Shown: positions 8,205-14,800 of the stretch, piece after piece
Layout: each line of letters starts with the position of its first letter
Position numbering within the stretch: position 1 is the stretch's first letter
NCBI GenBank assembly: GCA_016928605.1
Contig: JAFGKN010000263.1
Coordinates: forward strand, 1-15,649
From: Planctomycetota bacterium
Lineage (GTDB): Bacteria; Planctomycetota; UBA8108
Length of the DNA stretch: 15,649 bases
Direction: 5' to 3'
Notes under the pieces: generated by a model
Databases searched by the model: none
What the model was told of the DNA's origin: nothing
The model's input: only the letters and a program-made list of their open reading frames with translations
Translations under genes and position numbers: made by a program

Positions 8205-8222
8205 GCCCCGCGACAGCGGGGC
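8205..8222. repeat. Perfect GC-rich hairpin in the mutL leader
   Basis: GCCCCGC (8205-8211) and GCGGGGC (8216-8222) form a perfect 7-bp stem with a 4-nt loop (GACA on plus, TGTC on minus). There is no T-tract after it on either strand, so it is not a classic intrinsic terminator. It lies between the two copies of the 35-bp repeat. Confidence 0.7.
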
Positions 8223-8271
8223 AGACCGGGGATCAGCGGACGGAGCCCGCGCAGCGCTCGTCGAAACGCAC

Positions 8272-8306
8272 GAGCCCGGACCGCTGCATCCCCGTACTCG
8301 GAAGCG
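8272..8306. repeat. 35-bp direct repeat, copy 2 (promoter-proximal)
   Basis: Second copy of the element at 8135-8169, with one substitution (GTACTC instead of GCACTC). It lies about 17 bp downstream of the mutL -10 hexamer, and the sequence GCGCGGCTGCT that follows here also recurs downstream of copy 1. Confidence 0.85.
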
Positions 8307-8323
8307 CGGCTGCTGAGAAGAGG

Positions 8324-8351
8324 ATTGTAGTCCTGGCGACCATCCGGTCAA
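8324..8351 (-). promoter_or_regulatory. Predicted sigma70-type promoter of the mutL operon
   Basis: On the minus strand, TTGACC (8351-8346, 5 of 6 matches) and TACAAT (8329-8324, 5 of 6) are separated by 16 bp. This is one of the best promoter matches in the window and stands out in a very GC-rich gap. It implies that the apparent N-terminal extension of mutL is untranslated. Confidence 0.6.
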
Positions 8352-8461
8352 GGCCGCGCGCCGAGGCAGCCGGCGGCGGGGGCCCTCTGCGGATGCCCGT
8401 TGCTTTTGTCGATCTCCGTCGGTTACTCTCCCCGTCGCCTACAGCAAGACACCGTTTCGAC

Positions 8462-8466
8462 AGGAG
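8462..8466 (+). promoter_or_regulatory. Ribosome binding site that fixes the folD start
   Basis: AGGAG lies 8 nt before GTG 8475, an ideal SD distance. The frame is open further upstream to a TTG at 8400, but that segment has no SD and no similarity to the FolD N-terminus, so the GTG is preferred. Confidence 0.75.
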
Positions 8467-8474
8467 CGCGACTC

Positions 8475-9347
8475 GTGAGCGAAGCAGCCGCCGGCCGGAG
8501 AATCGACGGGAGGTCCATCGCGCGGACGATCTACGAGCGCGTGGGCGAAGGCATCGCTCGCCTTCGGCAGAGAGGCATGGTCCCCCACCTGGTCGCGGTC
8601 CAGATGGGGCACAGCGAAGCCTCCGACGTCTACGTCCGCAATCAGAAGGAGAGGCTCTCTCCGCTCGGGATCCAGTTCACCCATCTCGCTCTCGATCCCA
8701 CTCTCTCCGCGGAGGCGCTCATCACGCACGTCGAGGCTCTCAACGAGAATCCCACCGTGACCGGCATCATCCTGACGATGCCGCTTCCCGACGCCATCCC
8801 GGCCTTCCGGATCCAGGAGAGGATCCATCCCGCGAAGGACGTGGAGGGGGTCCACCCCGCGAACCTCGGCCGTCTCATCCACAACCGCCAGGCCGTCGGC
8901 CCCTGCACGGCGCTGGCCGTGCTGACGGCCATCGAGGCGACCGACGTCCCCCTGGAGGGCAAGTACGTCGTCATCGTCGGCCACAGCGACATCGTCGGAA
9001 AGCCGGTCGGCCTCTGCCTGCTCCAGGAGCTGGCGACGATCACGACCTGCCACGTCGCGACGAAAGACCTCGCCCGCCATACGCGCGAGGCGGACATCCT
9101 CGTCGTCGCCGTGGGGCAGCCCGGTCTGATCCGGGCTGACATGGTGAAGCCGGGAGCGGTCGTGATCGACGTCGGGATCAGCCGCACCAGCGACGGGCGC
9201 ATCGCCGGGGACGTCGACATCGATGAGGTGGCTCCCCGGGCGAGCTGGATCACGCCCGTGCCGGGAGGCATCGGTCCCATCACGGTGGCCATGCTCGCTC
9301 GCAACACGATGCTCTGCGCAGAGAAGCAGTGCGAGGGCGGCGCCTGA
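8475..9347 (+). CDS. folD: FolD-family methylenetetrahydrofolate dehydrogenase/cyclohydrolase, with altered catalytic residues
   Basis: FolD normally interconverts 5,10-methylene-, 5,10-methenyl- and 10-formyl-tetrahydrofolate in the cytoplasm using NAD(P). With the GTG start the product has 290 residues, the usual length. Family features are the N-terminal DGRSIA segment, the folate-binding IHPAKDVEGVHPANLGRL region, the Rossmann motif VVIVGHSDIVGKP (about 165-177), GAVVIDVGI and ITPVPGGIGPITVAML near the C-terminus. Three positions regarded as catalytic differ. In YVRNQ the lysine four residues after Y53 (K54 in E. coli) is Q57. In GIILTMPLP the glutamine of VQLPLP is T101. In KDVEG the second aspartate is E124. 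The usual PCTPxG is PCTALA. The rest is well conserved, so this is a divergent functional clade rather than a decayed gene; cyclohydrolase activity may be reduced or absent. It stands alone, divergent from mutL. Confidence 0.93.
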   Translation: MSEAAAGRRIDGRSIARTIYERVGEGIARLRQRGMVPHLVAVQMGHSEASDVYVRNQKERLSPLGIQFTHLALDPTLSAEALITHVEALNENPTVTGIILTMPLPDAIPAFRIQERIHPAKDVEGVHPANLGRLIHNRQAVGPCTALAVLTAIEATDVPLEGKYVVIVGHSDIVGKPVGLCLLQELATITTCHVATKDLARHTREADILVVAVGQPGLIRADMVKPGAVVIDVGISRTSDGRIAGDVDIDEVAPRASWITPVPGGIGPITVAMLARNTMLCAEKQCEGGA

Positions 9348-9590
9348 GGCGCTCTCCCGCGCGCGGCCACGGCGCTCATCCAGTGTTACCCCCCCTGTAC
9401 CCTTGAAATGTCGCGCTTGCCGGGGGAATCGAGTACCGTGGCAGCGTGACTCCGGCAGCCCGCTGCGGATCCGCCCGCCGGCCACCTGCTGGGCCCCCAG
9501 GGGAGGGGGAAGTCCAGCTCGCGCAGCTGCCATCGCGAGAGGATCCCGGAAGGTCCACCTCTGCGGATCTCAGCGCCAGAACAGCCTGCG
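9348..9590. other. Convergent intergenic region, folD to nadD
   Basis: folD and nadD converge on this 243-bp gap. I see no conserved ORF, tRNA or promoter. Small GC inverted repeats exist (for example CTGGG-CC-CCCAG near 9490) but none is followed by a T-run, so I do not call a terminator. Confidence 0.4.
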
Positions 9591-10232
9591 TCACCGCTCG
9601 GCCGCCGCGCGGCCCGGCTGCGCCCCGTAGAGCCCCCGCTCGGCGATGTAGTCGGCGACGGCCGCGGGGACGACGTCATCCCGCACCAGCTGTCCTCGCC
9701 GGAGAGCCTCGCGGATGGCCCGGCTCGAGACCGGGCAGGGCTCCATCGAGACGCGGTGGAGCTCGAGGCCGGCCGGCGCTCCCGCGGGCCCCGCCTGCGG
9801 CTCCGCTTCTCCAGCCCCGGCATCCGCCCCGTGGCCCGGCCGGTTCACGACGACCAGCCGGACGATCTCCAGGATGCGGGGCAGATTCCTCCAGCTCTCG
9901 AGCTCCCCCACCGTATCGGAGCCGATCAGGAAGAAGAGATCCGCCTCCGGATACCGCTCCCTGAGGATCTCGAGCGTGTCGACCGTGTAGCTGAGGCCGT
10001 CGCGGCGGACCTCGACGTCGCACGCCTCCATCCCCTCCAGCCCCACGAGAGCCCGCCGGACCATCTCCAGTCGGTCCTCCGCCGGCGCGAGGTCGGCCGT
10101 CTTGTGGGGGGGCCGCCCCGCTGGCACGAAGAGGATCCGGTCGAGGGAGAGCGCGCGCCTCACCGCGCGGGCGACGGCGAGATGGCCGACGTGGATCGGA
10201 TTGAAGGTGCCGCCCAGGATGCCGAGCTTCAT
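9591..10232 (-). CDS. nadD: Nicotinate-nucleotide adenylyltransferase
   Basis: NadD transfers AMP from ATP to nicotinate mononucleotide, giving deamido-NAD in NAD biosynthesis. The 213-residue product starts MKLGILGGTFNPIHVGHL, the nucleotidyltransferase signature with its HxGH-type motif (H14-V-G-H17). It also has RPPHK (K44), the central IGSDTVGELESWRNLPRIL segment and VSSRAIRE near the C-terminus, the counterpart of the ISSTxIR motif. Between NRPGHG and the ELHRVSMEP strand there is an Ala/Gly/Pro-rich stretch of about 20 residues that looks like a species-specific loop. The start codon lies 37 bp after the asnS stop and no strong SD is visible, so it is probably cotranscribed with asnS. 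In many bacteria nadD neighbours rsfS or obgE; that link is not seen here. Confidence 0.96.
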   Translation of the reverse strand: MKLGILGGTFNPIHVGHLAVARAVRRALSLDRILFVPAGRPPHKTADLAPAEDRLEMVRRALVGLEGMEACDVEVRRDGLSYTVDTLEILRERYPEADLFFLIGSDTVGELESWRNLPRILEIVRLVVVNRPGHGADAGAGEAEPQAGPAGAPAGLELHRVSMEPCPVSSRAIREALRRGQLVRDDVVPAAVADYIAERGLYGAQPGRAAAER

Positions 10233-10269
10233 CTCATCGACTCATCGACGCCTCGGAAAGACCGCCGGC

Positions 10270-11571
10270 TCAGGGATAGATCCGGTAGAGCATCCGAGGA
10301 AAAGGAATGCACTCGCGGACGTGCTCCGTACCGCAGATCCATGCCACCGTTCGCTCCAGTCCGAGACCGAATCCGGCATGGGGCACGGAACCGTACCGGC
10401 GCAGATCGAGATACCACTCGAACGGCTCCCTCGGGAGGCCGTGCTCCGCGAGGCGGGTCTCGAGGATCGCAAGATCGTCCTCGCGCTGTCCTCCGCCGAT
10501 GATCTCGCCGATCCCTTCGGGCGCCAGCATGTCGACGCAGAGCGCAAGCTTCTCGTCCTCGGGATCCCTCTTCATGTAGAAGGCCTTCACCGCAGCGGGG
10601 TACCGCGTGACCATGACGGGCCGGTCGTACAGCTCGGAGATCGCCGTCTCGTGGGGTGCGCCGAAATCGTCCCCCTCCTCGAAGTCGATCCCCTTCTCGC
10701 GCAGCACCTTCACCGCCTGCGCGTAGGTGATCCGCGGAAATGGAGAGGCGACCTTTTCGAGCGGCGCCGGGTCCCTCTCGAGGATCTCGAGCTCGGGCCG
10801 GCGGGTCCCGAGAACGTGCCGCAGGATGGACACGACGAGATCCTCCGCCAGATCCATGATCTCGTCGAGATCGGCGTAGGCCACCTCAGGCTCCACCATC
10901 CAGAACTCCGTGAGGTGGCGCCGCGTCTTCGACTTCTCGGCTCGAAAGGTCGGGCCGAAGCAGTAGACACGCCCCAGGGCGAGCGCCGCCGCCTCGTTGT
11001 AGAGCTGGCCGCTCTGGGTCAGGTACGCGCTGCCCTCGAAGTACTCGACCTCGAAGAGGTTCGTCGTCCCCTCGCAGGCGCTGGGCGTGAATATGGGAGA
11101 GTCCACGCAGAGGAATCCACGCTCATCGAAGAAGCGGCGAACAGCGGTGATGACGGCATCACGGATGCGCAGTACTGCGAACGGCCGCCGCGAGCGCAGC
11201 CAGAGATGGCGGTTGTTGAGGAGGAAGTCCGGACCGTGGGACTGCTTGGAGATCGGGTATTCCGCGGAGGGAACGTGGTGGACATCGAGCGCCTCGGCGA
11301 GGAGCTCCACTCCGCCGGGCGCGCGGGAGTCCTCGCGCACGGTCCCCGTCACCGAAAGGGAAGTCTCGTACGGCAGCTTGCCGCAGAGGTCGAACACCTC
11401 CGGCGGCACATCGTTGCACCCCATGATGGACTGGACGATCCCGCTTCCGTCGCGGATCTGCAGGAAGTGGATCTTGCCCTTGCTGCGGCGGTTGTAGAGC
11501 CAGCCGTCGACGCGCACCCGCTCGCCGGCCGCCTGCTTCAGGTTCTCGATCCAGACGCGTTTCACCGACAT
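10270..11571 (-). CDS. asnS: Asparaginyl-tRNA synthetase
   Basis: This class IIb synthetase charges tRNA-Asn with asparagine in the cytoplasm. The 433-residue product has an N-terminal OB-fold anticodon-binding domain (about 18-105, with RVRVDGWLYNRR and IHFLQIRDGSG). The class II catalytic core has motif 2 at about 200-229 (GRVYCFGPTFRAEKS, then RRHLTEFWMVEPE), GEIIGGGQRED (355-365), and motif 3 GFGLGLERTVAWICG (400-414). The C-terminal IPFPRMLYRIYP is typical of AsnS and distinguishes it from AspS. The start is supported by AGGAG (11577-11581 on the complement) at good spacing. No T-box or other leader was recognised upstream; the adjacent repeat-rich gap may include the promoter, but I could not place one. 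Confidence 0.97.
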   Translation of the reverse strand: MSVKRVWIENLKQAAGERVRVDGWLYNRRSKGKIHFLQIRDGSGIVQSIMGCNDVPPEVFDLCGKLPYETSLSVTGTVREDSRAPGGVELLAEALDVHHVPSAEYPISKQSHGPDFLLNNRHLWLRSRRPFAVLRIRDAVITAVRRFFDERGFLCVDSPIFTPSACEGTTNLFEVEYFEGSAYLTQSGQLYNEAAALALGRVYCFGPTFRAEKSKTRRHLTEFWMVEPEVAYADLDEIMDLAEDLVVSILRHVLGTRRPELEILERDPAPLEKVASPFPRITYAQAVKVLREKGIDFEEGDDFGAPHETAISELYDRPVMVTRYPAAVKAFYMKRDPEDEKLALCVDMLAPEGIGEIIGGGQREDDLAILETRLAEHGLPREPFEWYLDLRRYGSVPHAGFGLGLERTVAWICGTEHVRECIPFPRMLYRIYP

Positions 11572-11732
11572 CGAGTCTCCTCTCGCATCGCTTTTCTCTG
11601 GGCGAGCAGGTCCGTCCCCTACCGCGAGGACCCCGGCCCGGGCCGCGTCTCTCTCGGACGCACAGGAGTACCTTGTACCCGCTCAGCCCCCCCGAGCGGA
11701 AAGGGAAATGCCGCGCCTCCCCGGCGTCTCGG

Positions 11733-12239
11733 CCCTCCGCTCCGGCGGCGCCGAGCGGGGATGAGCGGCCGGAGAGAGGGCTCCGAAAGCGGAAACGGCC
11801 CGATTCCGGTCCGCTCCATCCCCCGCCCGCAGCGCCTCCTCCCAGTCCGCACCGGCCTCCCCGAAGCCCCCGGCGCCGCTGAGCGGAGAGGAGTCCGCCC
11901 CTGCACTGCCCAAAGCCCTCGAGCCCGCCGCTCCGGCGGCGCCCAGCGGGGATGAGCGGCCGGAGAGAGGGCTCCGAAAGCGGAGACGGCCCGATTCCGG
12001 CCCGCTCCATCCCCGCCGGGCACCGCGTCGCCCCACCCCCGTCCGCGCCGGCCTCCCCGAAGCCCCCGGCGCCGCTGAGCGGAGAGGAGTCCGCCCCTGC
12101 ACGGCCCAAAGCCCTCGAGCCCTCCGCTCCGGCGGCGCCCAGCGGGGATGAGCGGCCGGAGAGAGGGCGCTGCTTCCCGGCAGGACGCCGCCCCGGTCCG
12201 CTCCATCCCCGCCGGGCACCGCGTCGCCCCACCCCCGGT
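11733..12239. repeat. Tandem repeat array, unit 191-196 bp, about 2.6 copies
   Basis: Units begin at about 11733, 11924 and 12120. Each starts CC(T/G)CCGCTCCGGCGGCGCC and contains the anchor GATGAGCGGCCGGAGAGAGG (11760, 11951, 12147). A second shared block (GCCTCCCCGAAGCCCCCGGC...) starts at 11855 and 12051. The third unit is shortened and diverges after the anchor (GGGCGCTGCTTCCCGGCAGG) before rejoining the shared CCGCTCCATCCCCGCCGGGC block. Every unit carries the inverted repeat CTCCGGC-21 nt-GCCGGAG. In unit 3 an outer stem GCCCTC/GAGGGC (12119-12124 and 12163-12168) adds to it. Spacings of 191 and 196 bp differ modulo 3, arguing against coding. No transposase or CRISPR-like spacing is present. 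Confidence 0.88.
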
Positions 12240-12249
12240 ACATTTGCTC

Positions 12250-12278
12250 TTGGCCGGCTCCACCTCCGTGGCTATAAT
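12250..12278 (+). promoter_or_regulatory. Predicted sigma70-type promoter of the dockerin/cohesin-like gene pair
   Basis: TTGGCC (12250-12255, 4 of 6 matches) and a perfect TATAAT (12273-12278) are separated by exactly 17 bp. The site begins immediately after the repeat array and is the most AT-rich point in the gap. Transcription from about 12285 would give a leader of about 215 nt in which I recognised no riboswitch. Confidence 0.65.
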
Positions 12279-12500
12279 TGGTTTCTATCCTGCAATCAGA
12301 TCGAGACTTTGTAAAGACTTACGCGCCTCTTGGGGGGTGCTGTCTGCGCGGAGCCTCCGATCCTATGGGCTTGGGCCATCGATCACGAGGAATCAGAGCC
12401 GCCCGGTGGAAGTAACTACCCTTCTCCGGCTCGAGTCGATCGCGGCGGCGGTGCGGACCGTCGACAACAACGGCGTTTGCCATTTGCTCTGTGCGGAGAC

Positions 12501-14720
12501 ATGAAGACGATGTATCTCAGCCAGCCCCGAAGAGTTCCTAGCCGCCTCTTCTCCGTGGCGGCATCCGTCGCGCTCGTGTGGATGCTGCTGTCGCTGGGCT
12601 CTCCCGCGCGAGCCGAGAACGGAGATCTCGTCGCCATCCATGAGACGCTCAACGCTCTCGGCATCGAAGCCGTCGACATCGCGCAGGACAGCGGCGACGG
12701 CAGCTTCTGGGTGCTGGGGGCCGACGGCAGCTCCATCAAGAACCACGCCGTGTACCACCTGGGCGCGGATCTCGAGACCCATGCCGGTACGATCGACAAC
12801 CCGCATCCCCGCGGCGACATCGCCACGAGCACTCTCACGATCAACCGCGGCATCGCCCTTCGATCGATCTCGAACACGATCTTCGTTCTGGCGAGCGTGG
12901 GACCTCGGCTGAGCCAGCGGTACTCGCTCCGGGAGATTTCCCGCGTCGGAGAGATCATCGGCGAGGACGTGACAGTGGAACCGCCCGATGGCGATGCGAA
13001 CCTGTTCGGTCTCAGCTACGACATCATGACCCGCCAGCTCTGGACGCTGGACGCCCGCAACGACAAGGTCGTGCGGTTCGCTGCGGATGGCACCGTCACG
13101 GAGAGCTTCCTGCTTCCCGGCAAGGTATCGCCGTCCACCGTGCTGCGGGGAGAAGGCATCTGCTTCTCGCTCGAGGAGATCGATTCGCGGATCCTGGTCG
13201 CCTACGGAGACATCTTCAGCGCGGGCCCGACGCGCGTCCTAGAGCTGCAGTCGGAGGGCGTTGTCCACGGAGATCAACGGGTCGGAGATCCGACGGGGAT
13301 CGAGATTCCACTCCTCCAGGTCCCCGATTCCCGGCTGCGGGGGTTCCAGTTCTTTCGCGCCGGCTTGCTCGGAGTCGAGAGGCGCATCGCCATCATCGGC
13401 TCGGGCGCCAAGATCTACGAGGTCGAGCAGACCCTCTCGAGCCCGATCCCGCCCAGCGAGCTCAGCTGCTCCCTCACCCTGAACAACCAGGTCCTGCTCC
13501 GCTGGAAGAACAACGGTCCGAACGAGGACGGAAGCTACAACGGCCCGATCCAGCTCGAGCGCAACGGGGATCCCCTCACGTCCATCCCGGGCGACTCCGA
13601 GGAGTACCTCGACGAGACTCCCATCGAAGGACCTGCGAGTTACTCCCTGAGAGGCTCGGAAGACTCGGGGGGCGTCCTCGGGCGGTGGAGCCATCCCTGC
13701 GGCGTCACCGTCGGCGCCGGCGGGCTCGTCCACTGGGCAGCCTTCCCCGGCTCCTCGGTCTTCGACGTGGCCGAGAACCCGAGCACCGGCGAGATCTTCG
13801 TCACGGACGACCTGCGGGGCGTCGTCTACCGGTTCGACTCGGACCTGAACCACGTCGGTGAGATTCCCTCTCCATGGCCGAATCCCGGAGCCGTAGCCTT
13901 CGTCTCCTCCATCCAGCTCGGCTTCCCGCCTCAGACCTTTCCCAACCTTCTGGCAGTGGCCGAGGCGACCGGGAACCGCGTCCGATTCGTCGATCCGGCA
14001 GACCCCGCTGCACCGGTGATCACGACGATGACGCTCAGATTCAACGCTGTCGAGAATCCGCGCATCGGCGGCATGAGCTACGACTCCACCAGCGGTAGCT
14101 TCCTTCTCGTCGAGCGCGAGACGCAGCTGATCTACGCGTTCACATCGACTGGCACCGAGGTGGAGGCGTGCCGGCCTCCCGAGTTCCTCGTCGGCAGCGC
14201 CCTCCCCACCCGCGGAATCACCTATGATCCCCTGCTCGACACCGTCCAGGTCGCCTTCAGCGACGGGCTCGTCCGCGAGATCTACCCGGAAGGAAGCTGC
14301 CCGCCCACCGACTTCTGGGTCTCTCTGGAAGGCCTGGGCTCGGGCTATCTGGACTCGGGGTTCGCAGGCGGTATCCAAATCTCAGGCAACACCCTCATCG
14401 TCTGCGGACGCCAGTCGAACGCGCTCTTCCGGATCCTTCTCTTCCCCTTCAGTCCGCACTTCGTGCGCGGAGACTTCAACCGCGACAGCCTGGTGAATCT
14501 CAGCGACGCCGTCTCAACCGCCAGCTACCTCTTCCTCGGGGGTTCCTCCCCCACCTGCCAGGACGCCGCCGACGCCAACGACGACGGCATCCTCGACATC
14601 AGCGATCCTGTCTACCTGCTCTTCTTCCTCTTCGTTGCAGAGAGTCCTCCGCCGCCAGCTCCCTATCCCGATCCCGGCATCGATCCGACGTTCCGCGACA
14701 GCCTCGGCTGTGCCGAATAG
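12501..14720 (+). CDS. Secreted beta-propeller/Fn3-like protein with C-terminal dockerin
   Basis: The frame is open from 12330, but ATG 12501 gives MKTMYLSQPRRVPSRLFS followed by a hydrophobic core and SPARAEN, a convincing signal peptide cleaved near residue 37. GGAG at 12495-12498 is close to this ATG and better spaced for the second ATG at 12510. In the 739-residue product, about 38-315 and 405-650 contain propeller-like repeats (for example YDIMTRQLWTLDARNDKVVRF and NPSTGEIFVTDDLRGVVYRF). Between them, about 316-402, is an Fn3-like beta-sandwich (CSLTLNNQVLLRWKNNG). The C-terminus has two dockerin-type calcium loops, D658-F-N-R-D (DFNRDSLVNLSD) and D691-A-N-D-D (DANDDGILDISD), each followed by a hydrophobic helix, and ends in a Pro-rich tail. 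Dockerins bind cohesin modules. The next gene encodes cohesin-like domains, 80 bp downstream. No catalytic site is visible. Confidence 0.87.
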   Translation: MKTMYLSQPRRVPSRLFSVAASVALVWMLLSLGSPARAENGDLVAIHETLNALGIEAVDIAQDSGDGSFWVLGADGSSIKNHAVYHLGADLETHAGTIDNPHPRGDIATSTLTINRGIALRSISNTIFVLASVGPRLSQRYSLREISRVGEIIGEDVTVEPPDGDANLFGLSYDIMTRQLWTLDARNDKVVRFAADGTVTESFLLPGKVSPSTVLRGEGICFSLEEIDSRILVAYGDIFSAGPTRVLELQSEGVVHGDQRVGDPTGIEIPLLQVPDSRLRGFQFFRAGLLGVERRIAIIGSGAKIYEVEQTLSSPIPPSELSCSLTLNNQVLLRWKNNGPNEDGSYNGPIQLERNGDPLTSIPGDSEEYLDETPIEGPASYSLRGSEDSGGVLGRWSHPCGVTVGAGGLVHWAAFPGSSVFDVAENPSTGEIFVTDDLRGVVYRFDSDLNHVGEIPSPWPNPGAVAFVSSIQLGFPPQTFPNLLAVAEATGNRVRFVDPADPAAPVITTMTLRFNAVENPRIGGMSYDSTSGSFLLVERETQLIYAFTSTGTEVEACRPPEFLVGSALPTRGITYDPLLDTVQVAFSDGLVREIYPEGSCPPTDFWVSLEGLGSGYLDSGFAGGIQISGNTLIVCGRQSNALFRILLFPFSPHFVRGDFNRDSLVNLSDAVSTASYLFLGGSSPTCQDAADANDDGILDISDPVYLLFFLFVAESPPPPAPYPDPGIDPTFRDSLGCAE

Positions 14721-14800
14721 AGGCGAAGAAAGCCATGAAGCTCACGACAAAGCGAACCACCAGCTGCCCCGAGTGTCAGCTACAACCGAGGGCGAACCCG

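Larger units (their letters stand above)
8121..8323 (-). promoter_or_regulatory. Long mutL leader with duplicated element and hairpin
   Basis: If transcription starts about 7 nt after the predicted -10, the mutL mRNA has a leader of about 195 nt. It contains two copies of a 35-bp element (8272-8306 and 8135-8169, one mismatch), one near the 5' end and one just before the start codon, with a GC-rich hairpin between them (8205-8222). No known riboswitch or leader peptide was recognised. The rest of the mutL-folD divergent gap (8352-8474) shows only the folD SD and no convincing folD promoter. Confidence 0.45.
11572..12500. other. 929-bp divergent intergenic region (asnS / dockerin gene)
   Basis: This gap lies between the divergent asnS and dockerin-protein genes. 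It contains the asnS SD, a small hairpin (CCGCTC 11679-11684 with GAGCGG 11694-11699), a tandem repeat array (11733-12239), a strong predicted plus-strand promoter (12250-12278) and a leader of about 215 nt before ATG 12501. Long open frames on both strands in the array are low-complexity Arg/Gly/Ala/Pro and shift frame between repeat copies, so they are not called as genes. Confidence 0.7.

Noticed and set aside
6294..8330. 678-aa plus-strand open frame opposite mutL
   Set aside because: It is the antisense shadow of a strongly conserved mutL and shows no conserved motif of its own; long antisense frames are expected at this GC content.
8121..8351. N-terminal extension of mutL to a TTG at 8351
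   Set aside because: The TTG is part of the -35 hexamer, the extension is not MutL-like, and the internal duplication does not keep frame.
8400..8428. folD promoter TTGCTT-17 bp-TTACTC
   Set aside because: The -10 candidate matches TATAAT poorly, and nothing else in the gap is better, so no folD promoter is called.
11733..12239. CRISPR array
   Set aside because: The repeat units are about 190 bp and nearly identical throughout, without short repeats separated by unique spacers, and no cas genes are near.
11159..12263. Long minus-strand frames (up to 357 aa) across the repeat array
   Set aside because: They are low-complexity Arg/Gly/Ala/Pro, overlap the asnS start, and the 191/196-bp periods break the frame between repeat units. 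They are a product of GC-rich repeats.
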